DNA of 64,000 nucleotides from NCBI GenBank assembly GCA_026874595.1, contig CM049316.1, forward strand, positions 38,628,195 to 38,692,194. The letters run 5' to 3'. Below are positions 10,600-22,055 of the stretch, piece after piece; within the stretch, counting starts at the first letter, position 1; every line of letters starts with the position of its first letter. The stretch comes from Sipunculus nudus (taxonomy: Eukaryota > Annelida > Sipuncula > Golfingiida > Sipunculidae). Position numbers and translations under genes: made by a program. The notes under the pieces are model-generated. The model saw only the letters and a program-made list of their open reading frames with translations. It was not told the DNA's origin and ran no database searches.

Positions 10600-10740
10600 A
10601 TGTTGTGCGTGATACCAGTGAAAGATGATACAAAAGCGCCCGACTGCGGATAGCCGCCACATGTCAAACATGCGTACGCAAATTTTGCCCACTACGATTA
10701 TAATATACAGTATATAATCATGACGAAACAGTTACATATT
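10600..10740 (+). pseudogene. Diverged duplicate of the receptor Sushi segment
   Basis: Bases from about 10609 (ATACCAGTGAAAGATG) align with 9463-9545 of the receptor gene (ACACCAGTGAATGTTG), through the CCxGACTGCGG and ACATGCGTACxCA blocks. The copy has TAG in place of the codon after CysGly and continues past the point where the intact gene lost sequence, so it may preserve the missing Sushi middle. It has no upstream or downstream receptor domains. Confidence 0.75.
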
Positions 10741-12510
10741 TGTAGACGCTGAATAAATTAGACTTGGCCGCCTCAGATTTATGCTACTGGGACACTGCGT
10801 TGTCGTGAGTGCACTGTATATTATGTTGTATATCATACCTATCTATGTTTATGTTTAATATCATATGTTGTTGAACCATTTTGTCGTCAGCAACTTTTAC
10901 CATGTCTCGTAATTCCTTCTATTTTACAATAATTTACATTGTATAAACTGTATTGTCCGACACGGCCTAGTGGAATTTCAATAATCTTGTCTGAACAGGT
11001 TATCGGGATAAGATTTCACGTATTAGTTCATGTAAATTATCCCTCAAGTACTGGTCTACTAAATATGCTTAATGTTAATAAACACTGGCTTGCCTTTACA
11101 TATTTTTTTGTTTATGAATACCTTGTGGACATACCTGTGCATTGTATGTAATCTGAATATGTCTATCTTTGTGGCTTCCTCTATTTATGCATATATATAC
11201 TGCATTGCTGTACTATCCAGGAATTTTAAATAATGGACTATGGATAATGAATTATTTTTTATGTATTTTATATTTCTGTCAACTTTTAGGATTAATAACA
11301 AGTTTCACTGTGTTAGGTTTACAAGTACTATCTTGTTCCTGATATGTTTGGTAAATGTGAATCTAACAAATCTGAACATTATCACAGACAACGTAGGCCC
11401 GAAAACCGTAATGGTTTATGGTTCCAAAGTCATCCCAACAATGAACCAGACATAATTGATTTCAAAATCATTGGTTAACTGATTCATATATGTAAGGGGC
11501 ATTACGGAATCAGCTGATCACAACAAAGTGATTTTATCATACACATTGATGAAGTCCCAATTTTCCATTTCAAAATTGTATTATTCATTTATTTGTTTAT
11601 TTCATTGTTAAAAAAAAAAAAGCAAACAAACTATCCCAGATAACACAAAGTTCCCAGTCAACATACGTGATAGATCAATAGAATATTGCCACCTATCTTT
11701 ATCCAAAGCGATTTAAATATTTTACAGAATTATCCTTACAGCCACGCTGGGACTGACTGGCTGACGCACCATTTTTTTATGCTATAAAGCTTCACCAACG
11801 CAAACACATATCTTTAAATCACCAATCCGTATGAGATATGAAGACCCACGTCCCAAATCTGACAGGAACTGTTCGACAACAAGGACAATTGTGTATGTTT
11901 GTTTTCTCAATGAAAAAAAAAACTGAAGTTTATTATGTTTTTTTTTTTTGCCCCCCGCTCCGCAGGTGGGGGGTGGGGGGGGGGGGGTGGACATTGATTT
12001 GGGTTTGTGTCTGTTTGTCTCTGTCCGACCGAAATTTTTTATTTTCGTTTCTGTGCGATAAGTTTCCGAAATGTTAACAGATTTCCAAAATTGGGTCACT
12101 GATTGCTTTCATGCATACCTTGGTTGGGATTGGTTTTGGAGTGTCTCTCTGAAAAATAATTTTCTCCAGGTCAAAAATAAAATTATCAAATTTTAGTCCA
12201 ATTTCTCAATGTGGTTTAGTTTTCATGTTCGCCTGCAGATGTCTCCACATGTCATAGTGAATTTTGGTAATATTCCTCAATGTGTTTGAGTTTTATGTTC
12301 GCGTGCTGATGTCTTCACATGTCACAGTGCATCTGTTTAAGTTTTCAAGTGCCCTCAAGATTGTTTCCGTCATAATTGTGCATGCTTATCAAGTATGAAA
12401 GACAACAAGAGCCCAAAGTGGGGGACATAAATTCCACGAATTTGCTTGTTATAGCTTGTTCAGTAGGTTGTACATTCTTAAAAAACTTGACCAATAAAGT
12501 AATCACTAGG
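10741..12510. other. Intergenic, AT-rich; poly-T/poly-G tract
   Basis: No supported gene. Around 11940-11990 an 11-T run, a CCCCCC run and long G runs lie close together and can pair or form G-rich structure; the open frames crossing it on both strands are composition artefacts. Confidence 0.4.
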
Positions 12511-14020
12511 CATGACGGCTACGCGATATTTTCGATATTTCGATATATCGCAGTACAGTGGTTCGCTTATTTGGTATCGCGATACAATTGTCAAATATTT
12601 TTTCCCATGTTTTGTTAATGTGCTTTAGACTGATTCTTTTGAGTAAAAACATGTTTCTGTTACAAATTTAGACTTCTAAATGAGTTCCAATCAATTACAG
12701 GCTTAAAGTGTTGTCTAACAACGCTTCTTTAGACATATAGGATTCCTTTTTTTAAGTAGGCCTGATATACCATAGATCACAGGTCCATCCCAGAGAATTA
12801 GCAGATCTGCTAGAACGGTATACGAGAAATACTTTGATACACAAAAAAAAAGAAATGCTAAACAGGGTTACAATAATAAATCATTCGTCAATATTTTCTC
12901 CTCATCCTCATGTTCAAGATAACTGCAGGGACATTAATGTCAACTTAACAGCATTATTGTTTAAGAACGGCGGCCGTACGATGTGGTATCTAGAGCTGTT
13001 ATTGTGCGCATCATCTATCCCTCTTTGTGCTAAACCACAGTCCGGAATTATCTAGCTGCCAAGTTATTTGCATATATAAGGCCTATAGAACTTTTCTAAA
13101 TGTTTCTTGTGGCACGGTCAACAGTACCTTAGTAAGTAATGTACCCATAATTCGTGTTTGAAATAAACTCATCTGCATAAACTTTTATGATGTCATTATA
13201 TTTATCCATTTTGGTATAGAGACGCAAATTAATGCAATTTCAAAACCATGTTACTTACATTCACGCATTCTTGAAAAAATTCCGTCGCCATATCACAAAT
13301 GATGCTAGCAAGGCATGTATAAATGCACTTGTCACTTCCAGATTATACTATGGAAATTCGTTACTGTACTCTCATCAGTAGTATGCAGCGTATTCAAAAT
13401 ACTCCCGTCAGGGTTATAAGTCGAACGTCGAAATTTACACATATTACCCCAATACTGAAACAACTGCAATGGCTTCTGGTGGAATGCAGGATTCAGTTTA
13501 AGTTTTTCCTTTCAAAGCATTGAACAGTCTAGTCCTATCATATGTACGTGATCCTCATGTTCAATATATTCCATCAAGGTCCCTGCTTTCTGCGAAAAAG
13601 TACTTGTTGGCAACACCGACAGCCAAAACGGTTACATCCTGGGAGAGATGTTTAAGGATAGTGGACCCAGCTCTGTGGAACAGTTAACCTGACATTGTAA
13701 AATATGCTAATTCTTTAGTTACTTTTAAAACGCGCTTAAAACGCATTTATTGAAATCATAATATATTTAAACTCATACTTGCACTAATTTTTATCATTCT
13801 TACTTTTCATAGTATTGTACGTTTTATTGTATCTTTTATACTGTTTAATAATAAAAAAGAATTATCAATAATTATTGTATAAATATATATTAATTTATAT
13901 ACAGAGCGCACATTCATTTTCTTTTAATTAGATGTAATGTTAATATCGCGATACGTATATCGCAATACGCCACCATCTCGATATATTGCGATACGAAATT
14001 TGCAGACGCTACCCAGCCTT
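12510..14020. mobile_element. Composite repeat bounded by TATCGCGATA-rich ends
   Basis: The left end (12520-12600) and right end (13935-14015) both carry palindromic TATCGCGATAC / CGATATATCG motifs in roughly inverted order, with GGCTACGCGATA at the left and a GGCTGGGTAGCG reading on the right minus strand. A LINE tail (13262-13760) lies inside. The boundaries are approximate and no target duplication was fixed. Confidence 0.45.
13262..13760 (+). pseudogene. CR1/L2-like LINE ORF2 C-terminal fragment
   Basis: Plus-strand frames read LQRIQNTPVRVISRTSKFTH, then ILKQLQWLLVECRIQFKFF, and in another frame SWERCLRIVDPALWNS. This is the post-reverse-transcriptase tail typical of Jockey/CR1-type LINEs, with Arg-rich, HWLPV-like and ALWN-like blocks. 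At least two frameshifts. It resembles the tail of the LINE at 22-24 kb but is a different copy. Confidence 0.75.
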
Positions 14021-14154
14021 ATCCTTGAGGCTGATGAAGCAAATTTGTTAACTCACGGTCTCACCTGTCCTTGAATAAACAAAAATGGCCAGCGCAAGCC
14101 TTATGATAGCTAACACTGGGAAACCATGACCAAAAATTAGGTACCAGTCAGCCT

Positions 14155-14350
14155 TTTGTGATGTAAAATGCTGTATTTCTCCTGAATACAGAGGTTGCAT
14201 TGAACCGATGTACCTTTCTTTGTGTAAGAGCATTGGATTATTTCCAAGGAAGTTGAAAATTGTATTTTCTTTCTCTTTAGGATCCAAATGTGCTTCGAAA
14301 GTTCTGTTTCTTTTTCGTAACATTCACTGCGGAATGATTTGTTGGGGTTA
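14155..14350 (-). pseudogene. Retroelement GIY-YIG endonuclease C-terminal fragment
   Basis: The minus strand reads RYNNPNKSFRSECYEKETEL, then SKHIWILKRKKIQFSTSLEI and QCNLCIQEKYSIL. The order ETELSKHIW, a Phe-rich block, CNLCxxEK is typical of the downstream part of GIY-YIG domains in Penelope-type or related retroelements. The upstream YIG catalytic block is absent. Confidence 0.6.
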
Positions 14351-14526
14351 TTGTACCGAATTTTGAATGGGCCACTTGCTTATTCAGTGTAGTTAACGGT
14401 TTGGTGTTCGGTCTTGACCATTGCTTTGTAAACAGTATAGCTGACAGGGGACGTGTTTTTCTCCCTAGTTGGAGGTTTCTTTATGGAACCCCTAAATTGA
14501 CATACGTGATATTTTTTTCTTGGTAA

Positions 14527-14757
14527 ATATCGCGTTCCCACGCGATCTTTTCGCGTATCCTTGCGATAATATCGCGTTCCCTCGCGATCTTTTCGCGTTC
14601 CCTCGCGATCTTTTCGCGTTCCCTCGCGATCTTATCGCGTTCCCTCGCGATCTTTCCGCGTTCCCTCGCGATAATATCGCGTTCCCTCGCGATCTTTTCG
14701 CGTTCCCTTGCAATGTTTTCGCGTTCCCTCGCGATGTTTTCGCGTTCCCTCGCGATC
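14527..14757. repeat. 21-bp CpG-rich minisatellite, about 11 units
   Basis: Unit TCGCGTTCCCTCGCGATCTTT repeated head to tail, with TCGCGA palindromes in every unit. Because 21 is a multiple of 3, the array stays open in frames on both strands (7-residue period FPRDLFA on plus, RGNAKRS on minus). It stands out from its AT-rich, CpG-poor surroundings. The heptad-like ORFs have no start or context evidence of being coding. Confidence 0.95.
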
Positions 14758-14759
14758 TC

Positions 14760-15230
14760 AAAAATGAGGGATTAAGTCTATTTTAGTCTCTAATACCATC
14801 TTCAGAGAGATATTAATCACAAACCATCAATTAATAATTATGGTTAACATTTTGTTTCATAGAATTATTTCATGCGAATTTTTAAAAGAAAATCATATGT
14901 TAACTTTTCCGCAATTTTAAATGAAGAAATATTAGAAGGAAAGATGATAAATATATGATAAAAACGCCTGAAAATGTATGTATGTTCTGAGATGACATTG
15001 TTGTTAAATATAATCGGGATATGTGATATATCGTGTTTCTGTAATAAATTCAAAAGACCAACAACGAAGGCGTCATTTCATAGCAGATCTAATAATTTAA
15101 AGACATTCCGATTATTTTAAGTATGTCTTAGGTTGTTTCCAGTTCAATTATATCATCTTAAACACCGGTTTGCACATATCTCGGGTGGCCGAGGACCCAT
15201 AATAATAAATAGCAGATATGTGGGGCATGA

Positions 15231-15233
<3 letters not shown>
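14760..15233. other. AT-rich non-coding sequence
   Basis: No gene or recognised repeat seen between the minisatellite and the next TA tract. Confidence 0.4.

Positions 15234-15306
<73 letters not shown>
15234..15306. repeat. (TA)n microsatellite, 73 bp
   Basis: Uninterrupted TA run. Confidence 0.95.
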
Positions 15307-15309
<3 letters not shown>

Positions 15310-15859
15310 TTGACAGTGGAAGTATCAATTTTCCAAGATGAACTGTGTATTTTAAGTATTTGATAGAATCTGGCCTAATATTAATTTCATGTCAGTTAAA
15401 AGAAAAAGATATAAAATATTAATGAAAACATATATGCCATATATATATATATATGTTATCAGACCATTTGAGATCATCCTGAATAATTGTAGCAAGGTAC
15501 TTATAATTATTAACAATCTTAACTCCAACATTGTTGATACACACTTTAATTACTATCTAAAAATCGAATAAAACTTCCTTTGTTTTTTTCTATTCATCAT
15601 TTAAAAGAAGATTATGATTGACAACATTTAGTCAGATATAATATCTCTTGCTTATAAGGCAATTCATTGTCATCAGAATTGAGTCCTAAGGTCTCTGTGT
15701 CATCTGCATATTTAATTATTTTACTAATCTAATCTTATACAAGCATCGTTGTGTTGACCTGACATCGAGCGTATATCTTATTGGAGCGTAGTGGTGTTAA
15801 AGACACAGAGAACGAGACACAGAAAAATGTTGTACTTGTTCCTGCGTCCATTTATTTGC

Positions 15860-16300
15860 ATGTATGTCAGATATAGGGGAGCAGGGAGCCAGCCTTGCCG
15901 AACAGATCGCAATGACATATCGCTACTCTGGCATCAGGGGAAAAGACCTGTTCATTTTCAGGTCAAAGGTCAAGTTCACAGCCCCAATTCTTGCGTTGAG
16001 TCATTTTTGGAGTCCAATTATACCTTCCATCTGTCCTATATGGCTTACCTACCAATCGGGGAAGAACCTTATTGATGTTGAGTTCAGAGGTCAAGAGGTC
16101 AAGGTCTCTATGCATCACTCAATTTAATTCAAACTTCATTTTATGGGTCTGTTTGCTTGAAGAAATAACTTATCGATTTTGGGGTCAGCTGGTCAGGAGG
16201 TTAAAGGTTGCAGGTAAAAGTTACTCACACATTGGTTGCCAAGTGATTACTCCAGTAAAAGGCCAAGGTCATAGGTCGGGAATGTTAACAATAAAAACTT
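15860..16300. repeat. Dispersed repeat rich in AGGTCA half-sites
   Basis: Contains AGGTCAAAGGTCAAG (15960), GAGGTCAAGAGGTCAAGGTC (about 16086) and GGCCAAGGTCATAGGTC (about 16261). Phrases like these are characteristic of mollusc repeats. The short open frames here are not supported as genes. Confidence 0.5.
15960..15972 (+). promoter_or_regulatory. Perfect DR1 nuclear-receptor-type element
   Basis: AGGTCA-A-AGGTCA, a direct repeat with one-base spacing, the consensus for RXR- or HNF4-type binding. It lies inside a repeat and far from any annotated promoter, so function is unproven. Confidence 0.3.
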
Positions 16301-16309
16301 ACTTTGTAG

Positions 16310-17467
16310 ATTATATCTATTTTTCTGGAATGATAAGAGCATCATTAGTGTATAACAAAAACACCCTGTTGCCAGAGGAAGTATTTATAAATGATTCGGC
16401 CAGGCATTAAGACTTTGAGTATTGTATTAAGATTTAGCTACTGATTTATAAGATGATGGGAACATTTAACAGTTTATTTTATTGAATCATAGCAATAAAC
16501 TTAGTTTCCTAGATATTTTCATATAAATCATCAGATATACCAGCAAGTGTTTATTCTGATCATATGTGGGTCTGTACCAGGATTTAGGATGGCTTTATTT
16601 GTTTTACAAGACTCTTAGTGATGCTTTCTGCATTTCTTTTCATTCAGGTTTTGCAGTTTACCTACCCTGCTGACACCACTAAAAACAAGGTGATATTTTA
16701 AATATATTGGACTTACACGTTTTTTATTTGCATGTCCGTAAATCTGATATGAGAGCTCTCCAACCTGACCATGCCTTTTGAATTGTTTTGGACATTCATA
16801 ACTGTAACATTATTTGGAGCAAATGCCACAAGCTTGGTCTCTTATAGGAGGATGTGTGAAATCAAATGTCAGCCTTGTCAGAAATTTATTATGTTTGCCA
16901 GGTAGCCCCCTTAGAAATCCTTTTGTCAGTGCAGTTTCTATGATATTTTTCAAATGTTTGGTCCCTTTTAGGGAATGTTTGTTGTCGGATTTTAGACCTA
17001 TCTGAAATCCAATATGGCCACTAAGTAGACATCTTTAAAATTCCTTTTATAACATATTATCTCAAAAACTTTAAAAATGAATGCAGTGGGACATATATTA
17101 ATGTAATCTTGCAAAGGACTGGGTGAAAGATTTCTTTAAAAATATGACCATCATTTATGAAAGTTCAGTATAGTTGGTTTGATTTGAATAAAAATTCATA
17201 CAGAAGCACCCGTCTCGCAATATAATTCTTGCATGGATTTCCTTGTTTTTTTTTTTGTAATGGGCTGTTATTATTTGTTTCTGTTAAAGATGTTGTGTTC
17301 CTGAGAAGTGAGCAGAGCTATATTTGCTGTACTTACGAATACAGTACCGTAGAATACAATATAATGACGCCAAACTAAAAATATGTGGTACATTAAAAAT
17401 AATTTAAAGACCTGAACACACCTTTTGGGTTTTTTACACACATATACTGTCGCATGTGTCTGGTTAC

Positions 17468-17535
<68 letters not shown>

Positions 17536-18049
17536 ATGCTAGCGCTGCACATACACATGTAATAAAAGAGACATCTGTAACAATACAAATAAAAAGCGCA
17601 CAAGTATCACGAAAAATAGGAACATGGAGAGCACATAAAGGCACAAATCATCAGATGCAATCTATGTCTTGGTCTTGCCACCACGTTCTACCTGGACCAG
17701 CGCTTCGTACTTAGGCTTAATGGATTGCACATCGGACGTGAGCAGGCCGCGACACAATAGCAAACAGGACACGAACAATATAAAAGTGAAGCAGTAAAGC
17801 AGTAAAACGTGTCCTATGGTACAAATAAGAGTCAGTCTGAAAGATCTCAGCTTTCTCCCTTTATATAGAGGCTGTATATGTGTATCCCAGACACATAAAA
17901 GGTAAGGATTCCGTAATGTTTGTTTTTTTTATAACTTCTCATTTAGAATTATGATTTTGTTGGCAAGACAAGAAAGGCCTGATCATGAGTAAATAATCGG
18001 CCAATAATCGAACTTAACCGAGTTCGACACAACGAGGTTTCACTGTATA

Positions 18050-18108
<59 letters not shown>

Positions 18109-19090
18109 ATCACATATATTCAACCATAATGGCACTTTCAGTATGTGTGTATATATTGTGTGTCAGAGCTGATGCTTCCGATAATTGATGAATTCCGACT
18201 GAAAAAGGTCTCCCAGACAGCGTCATCCCCCTTTGCAGAAGTTTTCATTGAGAAAAGCGTAGAATACTCTCCCTGTACTAACAGCTCATACCTGAATGAG
18301 CAAGGGGATCAAAAGATGTTAAGCATAGCATGCAGGTGCGTCAAGTGGAGTTGCAAGTCATCTAGGATATACTGTAGCAAAGCAGCACCAGGGAAGGCAG
18401 GCAGCTAGGTTCCGTTTATAAAAACTGCCTGGGGTGCGTTTTATGTATACCTCATAAATCTGTAAAACATTAAAAATGCCTTGGAAGGTTGTAATGGGGA
18501 TTCAGGGAACGACTGATCTACCACTTATATTGTAATCCGGATCATGATTTGTGTTTTATCTTACACAGTTTGTTTGCCTGAACAAACAAATAAATGAATA
18601 ATACAGTGTTATGCAGAAAGTGGGGGCTTAATTGATCCACCAATGTATATTTTATAATCATTTTGTCGTTATCAGCTGATCCCGTGAAACTCCCGTACAC
18701 AAATGTATAAATTTATCGATGATTATAAACTAAAATATGTCGCATTTCTTGTTGAAATAGATCACCATGATAAGGCAGCTAGCTGGTGATTCTGAAAACC
18801 ATTACGCTTATTATCCCCTGCTGTATCTAATAATGATCACTTATATTGGACTCACTTTTACCAAACATATTCGAATTTAAATATTAAGAAATATTAAGAA
18901 ATATACTGATATATGGATTACATATATTGCACAGGGATGTATCTAACATATGTAGAAGATCAGTACTTTACATCTCATGATATCCCATGGGTATCTATTG
19001 ACATAACATTGTATGCATCTATTAATTTATGTGAAAATATTTTTAATCGGTCAACGTGTTCAGGAATGATTGTCTTAAGTTCCACAGGGC
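16310..19090. other. Intergenic; TA tracts; one unexplained open frame
   Basis: No recognisable gene. (TA)n tracts lie at 17472-17533 and 18046-18106. An open frame at 18145-18408 is Cys- and Ser-rich near its end (CRCVKWSCKSSRIYCSKAA) but has no signal, splice or homology support. Bases 18000-18045 resemble the end of the 'AACCTCG...GTTTCACTGTA' repeat family also seen at 30.7, 36.9, 40.0 and 41.8 kb. Confidence 0.4.
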
Positions 19091-19101
19091 CGTGTTATGG
19101 G

Positions 19102-19186
19102 CAGGGGCGTAGCCAGGGGGGGGGGGGCCGCATCTAGTACTCCCCGTCCTTTCGGAATTTCACTTAATCTAATACCAATATATATC

Positions 19187-19234
<48 letters not shown>

Positions 19235-20068
19235 CATTAGGTTGCCTTTGCTATAAGTGGCGTGTCCAGCGGGGGCGCATTGGCGCGCGGCCACCCGTTG
19301 AGCTGCAATATCTCTCATTTTATCCAATTTTCAAATTTTCGTAATTTATTTTCGTTTTTCAAATTTCTTTTTTATTAAATAGCTATTAGATTTGATTAAA
19401 GTTATCTGCAGTTTATTTCTTTCAAATTTATTAGTTGAGCATAAGGATATTTATGAACAGCTGCAGAACACCTGCAGAGCACCAGGCCCTGGATGGGGTC
19501 GACCTTGAACAATCTCACGGTTCCTCTGGTGATACCGGTATTGATCTGTGGTCTTAGCAGTCTTGTGTGCTATCGTGACCACGGAACCCGGTAAAATGAA
19601 AAGTTTAACATAAGACTTCAACCTATCAGTTATTTCACTCCGAGCATTACATTTAAAAGATAACATTTTGCAAGTAAGAAACGTAAATGCGCTTTTGCGC
19701 AACTGACTTGTTTGAAAACGATTTAGAAGAAATATAAATATTAAATATTGAACCTCTCTACAGTTTGACTACATAACGCAAGGACATAAAAGAACAGGTT
19801 TTCAGGCATTATATGTTGAAAATTGCCTCAAAATGTCCTCTTTTCATTGCATAATCAAAAAAAAATTCCATTATGGGAGGGGGATACCCCCTCCCATACC
19901 CTCACTAGGTACCTGGTACTAACCTTAATGGTTCATATTTGAAAATATGTATGTATATAAAAGTTTTCATAGTAAGCGCCCCTACCCCCTCCCCCCCCCC
20001 CCCCTCCGTTTTTCGAATTTCAGGATTCGCCGGCCCCCTCCTCTCCTTCAATCCTGGCTACGCCCCTG
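19102..20068. mobile_element. Non-autonomous DNA transposon, CAGGGGCGTAGCCAGG termini
   Basis: Starts CAGGGGCGTAGCCAGG and ends with its inverted form CCTGGCTACGCCCCTG. ATGGG lies directly on both sides (19097-19101 and 20069-20073), a 5-bp target duplication. The interior has G and C runs near each end, a TA tract at 19189-19234 and no transposase frame. Length 967 bp. The superfamily is not assigned: CAGGG termini occur in hAT elements, but those make 8-bp duplications. Confidence 0.8.
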
Positions 20069-20590
20069 ATGGGCATTACAGTTTAAACAATGTGAAATAA
20101 TGTATTCTAAAATAATGTGAAATAATGTTAAATACATTGAACAGTGGCACCATGCTTAGAGTAGCTTATGACAAAATGATTCAGCAAGATATGATTTTAA
20201 ACATAGAAATAGATAAGTCTAACATGCAAGACTGTATATCACGAGAAAATTTCAGAAGTATGATATGGGGCGTTTGCGTTCAATTTTCCAAACAATTAAT
20301 ATTTGATCTCTTCAACGCAGACTAACTTGTAACTATTCGGGTATTACTATAACACAGAACAATTTTTATAATCGAGCGGAAAATTCTTGCGTACATATGC
20401 CTGATATTTTGCAGCTGTCCACCGTTAGTGCTGTGTACCAAATTTCACTGGTGTAACGCCTAACATTCGCACGACATTCCTACAGTCCTGGGTGTGGTGA
20501 CCGGCACGACGCATGATAGGTCAAAAGGTACATGGTGTAGTTATATGAGGTCACACTGACCCAGCATCAGTTACCTACTCGACCACAGCA

Positions 20591-20594
<4 letters not shown>

Positions 20595-20663
<69 letters not shown>

Positions 20664-20673
20664 TGTATGTATG
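20595..20673. repeat. (TA)n followed by (GTAT)n
   Basis: TA dinucleotides change into a GTAT tetranucleotide run; it directly precedes the 20.67 kb duplicated segment. Confidence 0.95.
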
Positions 20674-20960
20674 AGTGACTTGTCTCTCAGGCAAATGCCG
20701 GTATAGAAAATCTACCTATGTTATTTCAAAAGAGTGTTTTTTGTGTGTTACCAGAACTTTTCAGAAAATAATATCAAAACATGTTCATTTATTTGGGTTT
20801 AATTGTTTATACGCTTTGGATAATCTATATACTATAATACGTATCATGTGCACTCATTGTCCCTGGCCCATATGGCTATAAACATGCTATGGTGTAGCTG
20901 TATTATCTCATTTGTCGATACTTTTACCGTAGTCTCTATATCACACACACACACACACTT
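20674..20960 (+). repeat. ~290-bp segment, copy 1 of a pair (other at 24697-24975)
   Basis: Shares TCTCAGGC, GAATCTACCTATGTTA-like, CTGGCCCATATGGCT and TATCTC..TCGATACTTTT blocks in the same order with 24697-24975, and both copies run into CACACA/TA repeats. The two copies bracket the receptor pseudogene and LINE. Confidence 0.75.
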
Positions 20961-21067
20961 ATATATACATGTATAAATATATATGTATATATATATATAT
21001 ATTTATATATGCAGGTCTCCCAAAATAAATGATGGACGGCGTCATGCCGAACCTGTGCGTGAAAATC

Positions 21068-21105
<38 letters not shown>
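20941..21105. repeat. (CA)n and interrupted (TA)n tracts
   Basis: CACACA run at 20943-20958, then TA tracts at 20980-21010 and 21066-21105 around a short unique segment. Confidence 0.9.
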
Positions 21106-21108
<3 letters not shown>

Positions 21109-21348
21109 TGCATATAACATTTAATTATTTCTTAAAGTGCAGGAAGAAAATATTGACAGACTTATCAGTTCGAAATATTAGTCCTTCCTCAAAAGTGCAT
21201 ATTCTCTTTAAATATTATCTTACTTCAACTTTATTTGTACACGGGAAAGCTGGAGGATAGGCCGTGCATGTGTATTCAAGGGGCAGTTATTTATATCGTA
21301 TATCAACTCCAAAGGAATTTCAATCGCAAAACCGCCAAATCCATTTTA

Positions 21349-21446
21349 TATGTGAACGTATGAGTAACTCAGTTGAAAATATGTTCGTGATCAATTTTAA
21401 CATGGTGGCTATGATCACTACATGTGATACGAGGAATTGGTTCTTC
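21349..21446. repeat. 98-bp exact direct duplication, copy 1
   Basis: The segment from TATGTGAACGTATGAGTAAC to GAGGAATTGGTTCTTC is identical to 21958-22055. It lies inside the receptor pseudogene. Confidence 0.95.
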
Positions 21447-21477
21447 TGCTTAAAAGATAAAAAAAATATATATTTTA

Positions 21478-21812
21478 GGCCAAAAAAATTAAAGGTATGG
21501 TTCTCAGGCACCGCCCGCATCAATTTTTAACCGCCACATCAAAATTTTTTATTTAGATTTTCAACAGAAACTTACCAATTTTGAGCCGCAGCCGCTCGGA
21601 GATTTCTTTCAAGAAGATAAAATCACACAATTTCCTTTGTTATGAAGTGCTTTTACTTGTTTAGCAAAATAAATATATTATTATCATGATCTCCCTTATA
21701 ATTTGACATTTTTATCGAAACATACCAAAAAATTAAAAATAAAAAAAAACGCGCGCCCGCATCGATTTCTAAAAAAGTGCCTGAGAACCATACCTTTTTT
21801 TTAATTTTGGCC
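21478..21812. mobile_element. MITE with ~35-bp inverted repeats and TTA duplication
   Basis: Left terminus GGCCAAAAAAATTAAAGGTA, continuing TGGTTCTCAGGCAC, mirrored at 21779-21812 as GTGCCTGAGAACCATACC through AATTTTGGCC. TTA is duplicated at 21475-21477 and 21813-21815. A TTA/TWA 3-bp duplication with GG-starting termini fits PIF/Harbinger-derived MITEs. The interior also has inverted CCGCATC motifs and no coding capacity. Confidence 0.85.
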
Positions 21813-21957
21813 TTAAGCGTACCTCCTATACATTCCTGAAGTCTTCCGAAGGACATGTTTACCGGATCCACTCTCAACTGCCAACTTATTTTTGCTCTGG
21901 TTTTGTTCAACATACATAATCTAATTCTCAGATATACTTGGTCTACTTGTACATGTA

Positions 21958-22055
21958 TATGTGAACGTATGAGTAACTCAGTTGAAAATATGTTCGTGAT
22001 CAATTTTAACATGGTGGCTATGATCACTACATGTGATACGAGGAATTGGTTCTTC
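21958..22055. repeat. 98-bp exact direct duplication, copy 2
   Basis: Identical to 21349-21446. It ends precisely where LINE similarity begins. Confidence 0.95.

Larger units (their letters stand above)
21139..21957 (-). pseudogene. Decayed paralogue of the 8.6 kb receptor ectodomain
   Basis: Read on the minus strand, 21957-21816 translates to QLRVDPVNMSFGRLQECIGG, close to QLGVDAVNISLGRLHECKTG of the 8637 gene. After a MITE the similarity resumes at 21477 (LKYIFFLSFKQ versus LKIHFLIFEAQ) and continues at DNA level through the CTTTGGAGTTGATATACGATA, CCGTGTACAAATAAAG and GCACTTTTGAGGAA blocks down to about 21139. These match gene positions about 8745 to 9265. It carries many frame lesions and lacks the Frizzled-like, Sushi, TM and TIR parts. 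The receptor is therefore a member of a small family here. Confidence 0.8.

Noticed and set aside
14492-14786. Heptad-repeat proteins (RGNAKRS / FPRDLFA) open on both strands
   Set aside because: A 21-bp tandem repeat without stops is open in every copy by arithmetic; no start context, splice or flanking coding evidence.
18145-18408. 87-codon ORF with a Cys-rich end as a possible secreted peptide
   Set aside because: No signal peptide, no splice or promoter evidence, no recognisable Cys framework.
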